Below are positions 10,525 through 19,401 of a stretch of 64,000 nucleotides of DNA, piece after piece. Source of the DNA: Halomonas meridiana. GTDB lineage: Bacteria > Pseudomonadota > Gammaproteobacteria > Pseudomonadales > Halomonadaceae. Every line of letters starts with the position of its first letter. Position 1 is the first letter of the stretch. Both the position numbers and the translations under genes were made by a program. Location: positions 124,001 to 188,000 of the forward strand of contig NZ_CP024621.1 in the NCBI RefSeq assembly GCF_009846525.1, in the 5' to 3' direction. The notes under the pieces are model-generated. The model searched no databases. It was given only the letters and a program-made list of their open reading frames with translations, and had not been told where the DNA came from.

Positions 10525-11226
10525 ATGTATACAGCACAAGGCAGGATCAAACAGAGTGAGCTGTTAACCCAATACATGCCACTGGTGCGACGTCAGGCCT
10601 TAACGCTGCAGGTAAGGTTGCCCGCGAGTATTGAGCTAGATGATCTGATCCAGGCGGGCATGGTCGGGCTGTTGGAAGCGCTGGGACGCTTCGACGCTGC
10701 CCAGGGCGCAACGTTTGCAACGTTTGCCAGCCAGCGGATTCGCGGTGCCATGATGGATGAGCTGCGCACCCGCGATTGGCTGCCGCGCAGCGTGCGCCGT
10801 TCGGCGCGGGCGATGGATGACGCAGTGCGTCGTCTAGAGCAGCGGTTGGGGCGTCCTCCTGAAGAGGGTGAAATTGCCCGCGAGCTGGAGATGCCGCTGA
10901 GCGAATACCAACAGCTGTTGAACGACACCAATAGCGGCCAACTGCTGCCGTTCGAAGAGCTGGTCGCCGATGGCGGCGAGCCCGCCGGGGACGATGCCCA
11001 GCACCGGCCGTTCGACCAGCTGCTCGACGAGCAGCAGCGGCAAACGCTGATCGAGGCCATCGAAGCACTGCCCGAGCGTGAAAAGCTCTTGATGGCGCTC
11101 TACTACCAAGAAGAGATGAATCTTAAAGAGGTCGGTGCCGTGCTGGGCGTCACCGAGTCGCGGGTGTCCCAGTTGCACAGCCAGGCGGTGAGCCGCCTGC
11201 GGGCGCGCCTGCACGAACACGATTAA
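10525..11226 (+). CDS. fliA: Flagellar sigma factor FliA (sigma-28)
   Basis: FliA directs RNA polymerase to late flagellar and chemotaxis promoters and is held inactive by FlgM until the hook is complete. The 233-residue protein has sigma region 2 (LIQAGMVGLLEALGRFDAAQ and the core-binding/-10 recognition stretch ATFASQRIRGAMMDELR), region 3 (LGRPPEEGEIARELEM) and a C-terminal region 4 helix-turn-helix (MNLKEVGAVLGVTESRVSQL). An 18-base run just before the ATG contains GAGG. Its place before a second stator pair matches the Pseudomonas fliA-che-motCD layout, although the che genes are upstream here. Confidence 0.97.
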   Translation: MYTAQGRIKQSELLTQYMPLVRRQALTLQVRLPASIELDDLIQAGMVGLLEALGRFDAAQGATFATFASQRIRGAMMDELRTRDWLPRSVRRSARAMDDAVRRLEQRLGRPPEEGEIARELEMPLSEYQQLLNDTNSGQLLPFEELVADGGEPAGDDAQHRPFDQLLDEQQRQTLIEAIEALPEREKLLMALYYQEEMNLKEVGAVLGVTESRVSQLHSQAVSRLRARLHEHD

Positions 11227-11265
11227 CCCTGGAACTCACTAACCCTAACCGGCGAGGAGCCGTTG

Positions 11266-12081
11266 ATGAACCCATCTACGCTGATCGGTATCTTTGCCAG
11301 CATGTTGCTGCTGGTGAGCGTGCTGTTCTTTACCGCAGAGTCGCCCGAAAGTTTTATCAATTTGCCGGGTTTGGCCATCGTGATCACCGGTACGCTGGCG
11401 GCGACCTTCATCAGCTATCCGTTGAAGGAAGTATTGCGGGTGGTTCGTCTGGTGGGCTTGGTATTCCGCCGTGAAAATACGTACGTGCGCGACGACATCA
11501 ACGAACTGGTCGCCATGTCGCGGCTATGGTTCAAAGGCGATGTGCGTGCCGTAGAGCGGGAGCTCGAGCACACCCGTAACCCGTTTCTGCGCACCGGCAT
11601 CCAACTGGTGATCGCCAACACCAAAGAGGATGAGATTTTCGACATGTTGCGCTGGCGTATCGCCCGCTTGAAAGCCCGCGAACACGCCGAAGCGCAGATT
11701 TTTCGCACCATGGCGACCTACGCACCCGCCTTCGGGATGATTGGTACGCTGGTGGGGTTGGTCAACATGCTCGAAGTGATGGATGCGGGTGATCTGCAGG
11801 TCATCGGCCCGCGTATGGCGGTGGCGCTATTGACCACGTTCTACGGCATTTTGTTGGCCAATCTCGTGTTCAAGCCCATTGCGGTCAAACTAGAGCGGCG
11901 CACCGAAGAGCGTTTGATCACCATGAACATGGTGCTAGAAGGCATTTCTCTGATCACCAAGCGTCGCCTGCCATCGTTCATCGAAGAGACGCTCAACTCT
12001 TTCGTGGCGAACTACCATGATGAAATCCGTGACGCCAACGTCAAACCGCGTCCCGACGTAGGCTCCGCACTCAAAGGGTAA
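11266..12081 (+). CDS. motC: Flagellar motor stator protein, MotC/PomA-like (MotA family)
   Basis: This is the A subunit of an ion-driven stator that pushes on FliG. The 271-residue protein has four membrane segments (residues about 3-20, 28-47, 150-170 and 180-200). A large cytoplasmic loop carries conserved charges (RWRIARLKAREHAEAQI). The third and fourth segments contain APAFGMIGTLVGLVNML and a conserved P-x-M-A-V-A-L-L-T-T-F-Y-G pattern. I start at the ATG at 11266 behind GAGGAG; a TTG three bases upstream is also possible. The length and neighbourhood (fliA, MotB-type gene) fit Pseudomonas MotC. Whether protons or sodium drive it cannot be decided here. Confidence 0.9.
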   Translation: MNPSTLIGIFASMLLLVSVLFFTAESPESFINLPGLAIVITGTLAATFISYPLKEVLRVVRLVGLVFRRENTYVRDDINELVAMSRLWFKGDVRAVERELEHTRNPFLRTGIQLVIANTKEDEIFDMLRWRIARLKAREHAEAQIFRTMATYAPAFGMIGTLVGLVNMLEVMDAGDLQVIGPRMAVALLTTFYGILLANLVFKPIAVKLERRTEERLITMNMVLEGISLITKRRLPSFIEETLNSFVANYHDEIRDANVKPRPDVGSALKG

Positions 12082-12085
12082 TGCC

Positions 12086-12757
12086 ATGCTCGACCGCGAC
12101 TCACGGCATGCCCTGGAGCTGCCCGCTGCGGCGGGGGAGAGCGACGAAAGCTGGTTGACCAGTTATCTGGATGTCCTCACCCTGCTCATCACGCTGTTCG
12201 TTCTGCTGCTGGCCCTGACGCCGCCGGGCGGTGGCGAAGGGGGCGATAGCGATGCCATGCGTGCCGCCAGCGCCGTGACATCGCTGCCGCTGGCCAGTCT
12301 CGCCACCGGTATCCACCCCCGTCATGATGGCTTGCAGCCTCAAATGGCAGGGTTGGATATACCCGGTGTGAGCGTCTCCCAGGGTCAAGAAGGGGTGACC
12401 CTGCGCATCGATGACAGCCTTTTGTTTCCCAGCGGGAACGATGTGCTAACGCCTCAAGGGCAAGATGTGTTAGAACGGCTCTCCTCCGTACTGGAGACCT
12501 TCGACGGTCAAATCTCCGTTGAAGGCCACACCGATAATGTGCCTATCTCGACGTCGCGGTTTCCTTCAAACTGGGAACTGTCGGTAGGGCGTGCCATTGC
12601 GGTCGTGCGCCAATTAGAACGGCAAGGCATTGCCATTTCACGTATGCGGGCGGTCGGTTACGCCGACACCCAACCCATGGAAAGTAACGCTACCTCGGAA
12701 GGGCGAGCAGCCAACCGGCGCGTTGAACTGTTGCTACGGCAGCAGGTCGAGGGGTAA
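12086..12757 (+). CDS. motD: Flagellar motor stator protein, MotD-like (MotB family)
   Basis: This is the B subunit of the stator, anchored to peptidoglycan. It has 223 residues with a single membrane segment (TSYLDVLTLLITLFVLLLAL) holding the ion-binding Asp (SYLD). A short linker leads to a C-terminal OmpA-like domain with the GHTDNVPI, NWELSVGRA and GRAANRRVELLL signatures. It begins four bases after the MotC-like gene ends, so the two form a stator operon. At 223 residues it is shorter than many MotB/MotD proteins, mostly in the linker. Confidence 0.92.
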   Translation: MLDRDSRHALELPAAAGESDESWLTSYLDVLTLLITLFVLLLALTPPGGGEGGDSDAMRAASAVTSLPLASLATGIHPRHDGLQPQMAGLDIPGVSVSQGQEGVTLRIDDSLLFPSGNDVLTPQGQDVLERLSSVLETFDGQISVEGHTDNVPISTSRFPSNWELSVGRAIAVVRQLERQGIAISRMRAVGYADTQPMESNATSEGRAANRRVELLLRQQVEG

Positions 12758-12780
12758 AGCACTATCTCGAGGCTATCTTC

Positions 12781-14793
12781 GTGTCGAAGCATCACTCGCT
12801 ACTCCAATCGTTTGGCGCCGTCATGGTGCTCGATGCTGAGAGTAAGCACATTCAAGCGGTCAGCCGTCATTTGACCAAGCTGCTAGGGGTGGTGGATCAA
12901 GAGCATCAGGCGCTGACGCCTGCCAGCGTCCTGGGTAAACGTTTGAGTCAGCGGTTGCGCCAAGAGCTTCAAGGGCAGCAGCGGCTGGCGAGCCCCCTGG
13001 CCTTCCGGCCACCGAATACCACCACGCGGCTGCAGATCCACGCTCACCGCACCCATCACCATGTGATCGTCGAGCTCGAACCTCTTAATCCGTTGGGCAA
13101 ACGGCGACTGCTAGGCACTGTCAACGAGCGCTTGATGCGTTTGGCCGAAGCGACCCATCAAGAAGAGCTGTTGGATGTGCTGGTGAACGCCGTGCAGCAG
13201 TTGACCGGCCACGACCGTGTGTCGGTGTGCCATTTCGATAGCGACTGGCACGGGCTGATCGTCGCCGAGGCGCAAGGTGGTCCTTTGCCTGCGCTGCTGG
13301 GGCAGCGCTTCCCGGCCAGTGACTTTCCCGTCACGCTACGCCGAACCTACGAACGGCATCCCGTTCGCCTGATTTATGACGTGTGTGCCCCCGCCGAACC
13401 GCCGCTGCCGTGTACGCCAGATGGTGAGAACGTCGATCTGCGCCACTGTTTTCTACGAGCCCCTGCGCCGGAGCGCCAGCGCTACTTGCAGCGGCTAGGC
13501 GTACGCGGTTCGCTGAGCCTGGCCATGCAGGGCGATAATGGGCTATGGGGCCTGCTGTTTTGTCACTCGGCAGCGCCGCATCCCGTATCGCCCCCGGTGC
13601 GCGATGCCGTACGCACGCTGGTGCAGATGGCGACCCAGCGGCTGTTGCTACTTCGGGCGCGACAAGAGGCCCGCTATTTGCAGCGCGTGCAGGATAGCCT
13701 GGTGCTATCCACGAATGCCCGGAGCGAGCCGCAAAGTCCCGCCGACTTGTTGGAGGCTCAGGCAGAGACGTGGTGCTCGCTGTTCCGCGCCCACGGTGTG
13801 GCGCTGTGGTTGAAAGGCAGTGTTTACGCCTGTGGTCATACCCCCGAAGCGGCGGTGATTTGCCAGTTCGTCAAACGCCTGGAGAAAGCCCATCGGCATA
13901 GCGGCCCCTGGTGCACACGAGGGGCTGCAAGCGAGCCGCTGACCGCATCGCTGCGCATGCCCGAACAGTGCGGCATTCTGGCCGTACCGCTACCCATGAG
14001 CCCTGCCCAGCGTGGCTGGCTGATATTCTTCCGGCCCGAGCAGGTGGAAACCCTCTACTGGGCAATGCAGCCGACCTCGGCACCGTTACCGTCGGTGATG
14101 GTCGCGCCGTCGGCGGCCTGGTGCGAAGAGGTGGTGGGCAAGAGCGAGGCGTGGCAGCGCGTCGAGCGACTGGCCGTCATGGACCTGGGGGAAGATCTGA
14201 CTCTGGCCATCTCCGCCTATGAGATCAGCACGCTGAACATGCATTTAGAGCGTGAGCGTAAAGCGCTGGCCGCCGCGAACCAGCGCTTGGAGCAGCTGGC
14301 GCACTTCGATCCGCTCACTCAGGTGTGGAACCGCTACCGTATCGAACAAGCCATCGATGCAGAGCTGGTGGCGGCCAAGCGATACGGCGCGGCCTTTGCG
14401 CTGCTGCTGTTCGACGTGGATCACTTCAAACAGATCAACGATACCCATGGCCACAGCGTCGGCGACGACGTGCTGGTGTCGCTGGCGCGCCTAGTGGAGA
14501 CGTCCCTGCGCGGCTGCGACCACCTGGGGCGTTGGGGCGGCGAAGAGTTCGTGGTACTGGCGACCCACTCGGACATGGACGCTGCCGTCGGCCTGGCGGA
14601 GCGGCTGCGTAGCCTCGTCGCGACGCTGCACGTCAACGGTCTTGAGCAACCCATCACGGTGAGCATTGGCGTGGCGATTTGGCAGCCAGGCGATAGCTGT
14701 AAAACGCTCATGGCCCGCGCCGACGTGGCCATGTATCGAGCCAAACGCAGCGGACGCAACCGGGTAGAGCTGGCCGAAGAGCGCGTGCTCTAA
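12781..14793 (+). CDS. Phytochrome-like diguanylate cyclase lacking the chromophore Cys region
   Basis: A predicted c-di-GMP synthase of 670 residues with a bacteriophytochrome-type sensor: PAS-like (about 1-100), GAF (about 115-285, with PASDF at 178-182 for the usual PASDIP), PHY-like (about 300-480) and GGDEF (about 500-665). The cyclase looks active: GGEEF at 586-590 with an inhibitory RxxD site at 577-580. The sensor looks degenerate. The protein begins where phytochromes read IQPHG, so the upstream Cys that binds biliverdin is absent. The GAF His of the SPIHxEYL motif is replaced (APERQRYL), and the PHY tongue PRxSF is not recognisable. An in-frame stop at 12724 and no earlier start codon rule out a longer N-terminus. 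The start is a GTG 24 bases after the stator operon. Confidence 0.85.
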   Translation: MSKHHSLLQSFGAVMVLDAESKHIQAVSRHLTKLLGVVDQEHQALTPASVLGKRLSQRLRQELQGQQRLASPLAFRPPNTTTRLQIHAHRTHHHVIVELEPLNPLGKRRLLGTVNERLMRLAEATHQEELLDVLVNAVQQLTGHDRVSVCHFDSDWHGLIVAEAQGGPLPALLGQRFPASDFPVTLRRTYERHPVRLIYDVCAPAEPPLPCTPDGENVDLRHCFLRAPAPERQRYLQRLGVRGSLSLAMQGDNGLWGLLFCHSAAPHPVSPPVRDAVRTLVQMATQRLLLLRARQEARYLQRVQDSLVLSTNARSEPQSPADLLEAQAETWCSLFRAHGVALWLKGSVYACGHTPEAAVICQFVKRLEKAHRHSGPWCTRGAASEPLTASLRMPEQCGILAVPLPMSPAQRGWLIFFRPEQVETLYWAMQPTSAPLPSVMVAPSAAWCEEVVGKSEAWQRVERLAVMDLGEDLTLAISAYEISTLNMHLERERKALAAANQRLEQLAHFDPLTQVWNRYRIEQAIDAELVAAKRYGAAFALLLFDVDHFKQINDTHGHSVGDDVLVSLARLVETSLRGCDHLGRWGGEEFVVLATHSDMDAAVGLAERLRSLVATLHVNGLEQPITVSIGVAIWQPGDSCKTLMARADVAMYRAKRSGRNRVELAEERVL

Positions 14794-15383
14794 GGCGCGC
14801 TGGGTGCCTCGGTAGCCGCGCCAGCGCATAGCGCCTGCATCCGCGCCAAGGCTTCGTCTGCCCCTGCCAAGCTAAAGGTCATGTACCACGGCTCCTGCTC
14901 GTTCTGATCGAAGCCCAGAAAGAGCTGTTCCCCCGTTTGCATCTCCTCGATCAGCTGCGCCATATCGCCCAGATAGAAGTGGGCGTAGAAACCGTCATCA
15001 CCGCGTTCGGTGATGAACTCGGCCATGGTATCGACGATTGGCTGATCATCGATGCGCAGCCGCGTGGGCACGAGGTTTACCGCGCGACTCTCTCCTTGCT
15101 GCTGTTCTAGCGTGACCCGCATCTCTAGCCAAGGCAGATCGCAGACGCCTTGGGTCGCGTTCACGCTGAGCGTAGCGTCGGAGTAGCTGTGGGTTTCTAC
15201 GGCACGGAAGTGACGTTCGTCGCCCAGGGTGAGGGCCATCGACTGCCAGTGCTCGTGACGCTCGGTGGTGTTGACATTGAACGTCGCTGCCTGCGTCAGC
15301 GCTGGACTGGCGAGAAGTAGGGCGGAGAGGGCGTAGGAGATAGCGTTAAGGGCGCGTGTGAGGTTCATAGGTCGTATCGTCAT
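14790..15383 (-). CDS. Secreted protein of unknown function
   Basis: I do not recognise a family. The ATG at 15383 follows AGGGA at a suitable distance and gives 197 residues beginning with a clear signal peptide (hydrophobic stretch about residues 15-32, cleavage near LTQAA). A longer in-frame start at 15479 would place a non-signal extension in front and is unlikely. The mature protein is acidic and mixed alpha/beta in appearance, with two cysteines (VCDLPW near the middle, ALCAG near the end) that could form a disulfide. Its 3' end overlaps that of the convergent phytochrome-like gene by four bases. Confidence 0.7.
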   Translation of the reverse strand: MTIRPMNLTRALNAISYALSALLLASPALTQAATFNVNTTERHEHWQSMALTLGDERHFRAVETHSYSDATLSVNATQGVCDLPWLEMRVTLEQQQGESRAVNLVPTRLRIDDQPIVDTMAEFITERGDDGFYAHFYLGDMAQLIEEMQTGEQLFLGFDQNEQEPWYMTFSLAGADEALARMQALCAGAATEAPSAP

Positions 15384-15439
15384 CGAAATCCCTAAGCCTA
15401 TAGCGTGTTGGGAATAAGCAAAAGGGTAAGGTGCTGATT

Positions 15440-15488
15440 TTTCTATATCTAGTGTGTTTGATGAAAAAAGACGGCCCATATAGTAGAA
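15440..15488 (+). promoter_or_regulatory. Probable NrdR box (with weaker second copy) upstream of nrdJ
   Basis: Bases 15443-15455 (CTATATCTAGTGT) match 12 of 13 positions of the NrdR-box core CWATATATWGTGT. A weaker, partly matching copy begins about 33 bases downstream at 15473 (CCCATATAGTAG). NrdR boxes usually come in pairs about three helical turns apart and control ribonucleotide reductase genes, and nrdJa starts at 15574. The first box is convincing; the second is tentative. Confidence 0.6.
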
Positions 15489-15519
15489 AGTCGGGGCTAT
15501 ACTCCTTGGCGATGCCTCG

Positions 15520-15525
15520 TATAAT
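15520..15525 (+). promoter_or_regulatory. Perfect -10 hexamer upstream of nrdJa
   Basis: TATAAT at 15520-15525, about 49 bases before the nrdJa ATG. No good -35 is visible at 16-18 bases upstream, so this would be a factor-dependent or weak promoter if used. Confidence 0.4.
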
Positions 15526-15573
15526 CGAGCCGTTCTCAGCCGCTATTGATCCCTCGTGAAGGAGTTTCGTGAC

Positions 15574-17685
15574 ATGAACACCGCAGCCAAGGCGATGAAG
15601 ACATCCAGTGAGGTCCCTCTACAGGCCCCCTCTAGAGAGATCTGGGATGCCAAATATCGGTTGAAAGATCGCCATGGCCAGCCGGTGGATCAGGACGTCT
15701 CGGCGACGTTCGAGCGCGTAGCGCGGGCGCTGGCGGCCGTCGAGGGAGATCGCGCCGACGAGTGGCTGCCCAAGTTCCGCTGGGCGCTGGAGAACGGTGC
15801 CATTCCCGCCGGGCGCATTCTCTCCAATGCCGGCGCCGAAGCTTATAAACCCGCCGTCAGCCTGATCAACTGCACCGTGTCGCGCACCATTCGGGATTCC
15901 ATGCGCGATATTCTCGATTCCGTGGTCGATGCGGGAATGACGCTGAAATCAGGGGCCGGGATCGGCTACGACTTTTCCACTCTGCGCCATAAGGGCGCGT
16001 TCGTGTTTGGCGCAGGCGCGGGCACCAATGGCCCGTTGGCCTTCATGGATATCTACGACAAGATGTGTTTCACCGTGGCATCTGCCGGGGGCCGTCGCGG
16101 TGCGCAGATGGGTACCTTCGATGTGGGCCACCCTGACGTGCGGGCGTTCATTCAGGCCAAGCGCGAAGCTGGGCGGCTGCGTCAGTTCAATCTGAGCCTG
16201 CTGATCACCGACGAGTTCATGGAAGCCGTGAAGCACAACGCCGACTGGCCGCTGGCCTTTCCGCTGCACCCAGGTGAAAAAGAGGACGTGAGCGCTGACG
16301 ACATCATTTACCGCGACTGGCCGGTGGTAGAAGAGGGCTACACGGTGGATGATCAGGGTCGCGTGGCCTGCCGTATTGTCGAGGTGATCAAGGCCCGCGA
16401 GCTGTGGGACACGATCATGGCCTCCACCTACGACTACGCCGAGCCGGGCTTCATCTTGATCGATCAGGTCAATCGCATGAACAACAACTGGTTCTGCGAA
16501 GATATCCGCGCGACCAACCCTTGCGGCGAGCAGCCGCTACCGCCAGAGGGAGCTTGCCTGCTGGGCTCGGTCAACCTGACCAAGTTCGTGATCGAACCGT
16601 TCGGCCCCGAGCCGCGGTTTGATTGGGAGCGCTATCGCAACGTCGTGGCGATCTTTACGCGCATGCTCGACAACGTGGTGGACATTGCTGGCCTGCCGCT
16701 TCCCCAGCAGCAGCGTGAAATCGAAGCCAAGCGTCGCCACGGCATGGGCTTTTTGGGTCTGGGCTCGACGCTGACGATGCTGAAAATTCCCTACGGTTCT
16801 CAAGCGTCGTTGGCCTTCACCGAAGAGGTGAGCCGTCATCTGGCGTTAGAGGGATGGAAGCAGGCCCTGGTGCTTTCTAAAGAGAAGGGCATGGCGCCTG
16901 TGCTTGAAGAGGAGCACACCATTACGCCCAAAATGATGCGTGAGCGCCCTCAGCTCGCCAGCGACGGCTATGAAGTGGGCGACAAAGTGCCGGGCCGCAT
17001 TCTTCACGCCCGCTACAGCCAATACATGGCCAAAGTGGCTGAGCTTGAGCCGGAGCTGGTGGCACAGTTGGCCGAGCACGGCGCGCGGTTTACCCACCAC
17101 AGTTCGATTGCACCCACGGGTACAATCTCGCTCTCCATGGGTAATAACGCCTCCAATGGCATTGAACCGTCATTCTCACATCGCTACTTCCGCAACATCA
17201 TTCAGTCCGGCAAAAAGACCAAGGAGCAGGTGGAAGTGGTCTCCTTCGAGCTGGCCGCCTATCGCCACTTCATCGCTGCCGATGCGGTAGAAAGCGATCT
17301 GCCGGACTACTTCATTACCGCTGATTCGGTGTCCCCAGAGCAGCATGTGGCGGTACAAGCAGCGGCACAGCAGTGGGTGGATTCTGCCATTTCCAAAACG
17401 GTCAACGTGCCGACCGAGTTCCCGTTCGAGCAGTTCCAAGACCTCTATTTGCAGGCGTATGAGAGCCGTTTGAAAGGCTGTACTACCTTCCGCTTCAACC
17501 CGGAAGCCTTCCAGGGCGTGCTGGTGCGTGAGGATGACCTGAAGAACACTACTTACGTGTTCGAGCTGGAGAGTGGCGAGACGCTGGAGCTAACGGGTGA
17601 CGAAAAAGTGCTTTACGACGGTGAGGAGCATAACGCCGCCAATCTGTTCGATGCCTTGAAAGAGGGCACCTACGGCAAGTGGTAA
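15574..17685 (+). CDS. nrdJa: Adenosylcobalamin-dependent (class II) ribonucleotide reductase, catalytic part
   Basis: Reduces ribonucleotides to deoxyribonucleotides using a thiyl radical generated from coenzyme B12, independent of oxygen. The 703-residue protein has the ten-stranded-barrel signatures: C100 in INCTVSRT (one redox Cys), and N315, C317 and E319 in NPCGEQPLPP (radical Cys and catalytic residues). PTGTISLSMGNNASNGIEPS (substrate/phosphate-binding region) and a C-terminal GCTTFRFNPE are also present. The ATG at 15574 follows AAGGAG; a GTG at 15556 is in frame but weaker. The shuttle-cysteine tail is missing from this polypeptide and is encoded by the next gene, as in Pseudomonas aeruginosa nrdJa/nrdJb. 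Confidence 0.93.
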   Translation: MNTAAKAMKTSSEVPLQAPSREIWDAKYRLKDRHGQPVDQDVSATFERVARALAAVEGDRADEWLPKFRWALENGAIPAGRILSNAGAEAYKPAVSLINCTVSRTIRDSMRDILDSVVDAGMTLKSGAGIGYDFSTLRHKGAFVFGAGAGTNGPLAFMDIYDKMCFTVASAGGRRGAQMGTFDVGHPDVRAFIQAKREAGRLRQFNLSLLITDEFMEAVKHNADWPLAFPLHPGEKEDVSADDIIYRDWPVVEEGYTVDDQGRVACRIVEVIKARELWDTIMASTYDYAEPGFILIDQVNRMNNNWFCEDIRATNPCGEQPLPPEGACLLGSVNLTKFVIEPFGPEPRFDWERYRNVVAIFTRMLDNVVDIAGLPLPQQQREIEAKRRHGMGFLGLGSTLTMLKIPYGSQASLAFTEEVSRHLALEGWKQALVLSKEKGMAPVLEEEHTITPKMMRERPQLASDGYEVGDKVPGRILHARYSQYMAKVAELEPELVAQLAEHGARFTHHSSIAPTGTISLSMGNNASNGIEPSFSHRYFRNIIQSGKKTKEQVEVVSFELAAYRHFIAADAVESDLPDYFITADSVSPEQHVAVQAAAQQWVDSAISKTVNVPTEFPFEQFQDLYLQAYESRLKGCTTFRFNPEAFQGVLVREDDLKNTTYVFELESGETLELTGDEKVLYDGEEHNAANLFDALKEGTYGKW

Positions 17686-17733
17686 GCGCCAACGCTGGCT
17701 TGATGAACTGTCGAAAGACCTGGAGAGAACGTT

Positions 17734-18483
17734 ATGGCGGTCGAAATTACGTCGAAAATTGTCGGTTACCGGATCAAGCAGCCGGAGCAGCCAGCCCCCG
17801 AGCCCGTGTTGGCCGAAGAGGACCCGCTGACGGTCCGTATTCCATCGCGCCCAGAGGGGACGCTGGAGGCGGTGTCGGAGAAGATCTCCTACGTGGGGGC
17901 CGAAGGGCGCAAGAAGGTCTATTTGCTGGTGTCGTTCATGCCCGTGGAGGGTGTGGTCGGCGGGCAGCGCGTCGTGATCGAGCGCCCGGTAGAGTTCTTC
18001 TTCCCGTCGGGCCAGCTCTCCAGCGAGCACCAGTGGATCACCGCCACCATGCGCAGCCTATCGCTGGCTGCGCGGGGTGGCTATGTCACGCAGGCCGTGG
18101 CGGACCTGCGCAAGGTGGCCTGGGACAAAGGGCTGGTGCGCTGCGGAATGAACCGCTGGAACAAACCGATGTTTCACGATTCGGAAGTGGCGGCGATTGC
18201 CTGGTCGATTCAGCAAATTCTCTATCGGCGAGGTTTCTTGGATCAGGAGGGCAACCAAGTGCCGGTGGAGACGCTGGTGGCTCGCTATGCCCATCGGATG
18301 CAGCACGGCCATGCGTGGCAGCCCGACGAGCGCCCAGCCGTCGATGAGGCCGTAGCCGCGCCTACATCCGCCAGCGGCACTCCAGCCACCGTGGGCACCT
18401 GCCCCGAATGCCGAGGGGACTTGATCATGATGGATGGCTGCCCTACCTGTTATGCCGGTTGCGGCTGGTCCAAATGCGGCTAA
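17734..18483 (+). CDS. nrdJb: Class II ribonucleotide reductase, C-terminal subunit (NrdJb, TSCPD-type)
   Basis: This 249-residue protein supplies the part of NrdJ that is split off in this lineage: an alpha/beta domain followed by a cysteine-rich tail. The tail has six cysteines in the last 27 residues (CPEC, CPTC and AGCGWSKCG), as expected for the redox-active swinging arm that re-reduces the active-site disulfide, possibly together with a metal site. It starts 48 bases after nrdJa behind GGAG. The pair forms an operon and neither product is likely to work alone. Confidence 0.9.
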   Translation: MAVEITSKIVGYRIKQPEQPAPEPVLAEEDPLTVRIPSRPEGTLEAVSEKISYVGAEGRKKVYLLVSFMPVEGVVGGQRVVIERPVEFFFPSGQLSSEHQWITATMRSLSLAARGGYVTQAVADLRKVAWDKGLVRCGMNRWNKPMFHDSEVAAIAWSIQQILYRRGFLDQEGNQVPVETLVARYAHRMQHGHAWQPDERPAVDEAVAAPTSASGTPATVGTCPECRGDLIMMDGCPTCYAGCGWSKCG

Positions 18484-18540
18484 CGCCTCCCGTCTCGTCG
18501 CCCTCCAGCAGGGCGACGGAAAGAGGCCCTCGTGAAGCCA

Positions 18541-19278
18541 TCAATCATTGAATAAGGGGCGAACGTTATCGGTCAGGTAGCAGTCATCGAACTCTCCTTC
18601 TGTGGCCAGCGCCTCGAGATCGGGAATCGACACGTGGTGGCGGTCACGGAAGACCAGTCCATCCTCGCTGAGTGCACTGAAAGTGCGGCTGACATGCACC
18701 GGACTCAGCCCGAGAATATCCGCCAGCTGCTCCTGGGAGAGCGGTAAACGAAACTGCCCGCTGATATCGTCATTGGTTTGGCGTAGGCGCAGGTACATTT
18801 CATGGAGAAAATGCGCCATTTTTTGGCGCGCGCTGCGCCGAGCGAGATTCACCAACCGCTCGGTGAGCAGCGCCTGTTGACGACTGCCGATGGCAAACAT
18901 CACCGAGGTCAATGGCAGCGACTGGCGAAACAGCTCCAACATCCGCTTGTGGGGGAAGTGGCACACTACCCCGTCGGTAATCATGCGCACGTTCTCAAGC
19001 CGTTGAGAAAAGGCGAATTCCCTCAAGCCGATGATGTCGCCGGGGAGAAACACTTCCAAAATTTGCCGATCACCGTTTTCCAGGTGACGGTAAGAGTAAG
19101 CCCAGCCGCTGCGCAGCGTACAAAACTCGTTGGCGGGGGCGCCCATCTCCCAAAGTAGCGAGCCAGACTTGATGTCGGTCGGGCTCTCTTCCAGCGAGTC
19201 GAGCAACTGCTTTTCGTCGTCTGTCAGCGTGCAGTAGTGGCTAAAGTGGCGAATAATGCAGCTCTTATCCTGTTCCAC
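18541..19278 (-). CDS. Crp/Fnr-family transcriptional regulator
   Basis: A 245-residue regulator with an N-terminal cyclic-nucleotide-binding-like barrel (about residues 20-140: GSLLWEMGAPANEFCTLRSG, then FLPGDIIGLREF), a long dimer helix and a C-terminal winged helix-turn-helix (LSQEQLADILGLSPVHVSRT). I take the GTG at 19278, which has GAGGAGAAGGA just upstream; an in-frame TTG at 19299 is weaker. The N-terminus lacks the clustered cysteines of oxygen-sensing FNR, and the barrel lacks a clear cAMP-binding arginine-serine motif, so the signal is unknown. It is convergent with nrdJb and may be unrelated to it. Confidence 0.88.
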   Translation of the reverse strand: MEQDKSCIIRHFSHYCTLTDDEKQLLDSLEESPTDIKSGSLLWEMGAPANEFCTLRSGWAYSYRHLENGDRQILEVFLPGDIIGLREFAFSQRLENVRMITDGVVCHFPHKRMLELFRQSLPLTSVMFAIGSRQQALLTERLVNLARRSARQKMAHFLHEMYLRLRQTNDDISGQFRLPLSQEQLADILGLSPVHVSRTFSALSEDGLVFRDRHHVSIPDLEALATEGEFDDCYLTDNVRPLFND

Positions 19279-19401
19279 GCGTCCTTCTCCTCGATGCAAT
19301 CCACCTTTGTTAAACGGCGTCGCTACTTACTATAAGCAGTCTATGCGGGGCATGCCTGCTCTTTTACTCTCCCCGGCGCGCTCGCGCCGGGGAGAGGCCG
19401 C

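Noticed and set aside
18541..19278. Oxygen-sensing FNR/Anr assignment for the Crp/Fnr regulator
   Set aside because: The N-terminal cysteine cluster needed for the iron-sulfur cluster is absent.
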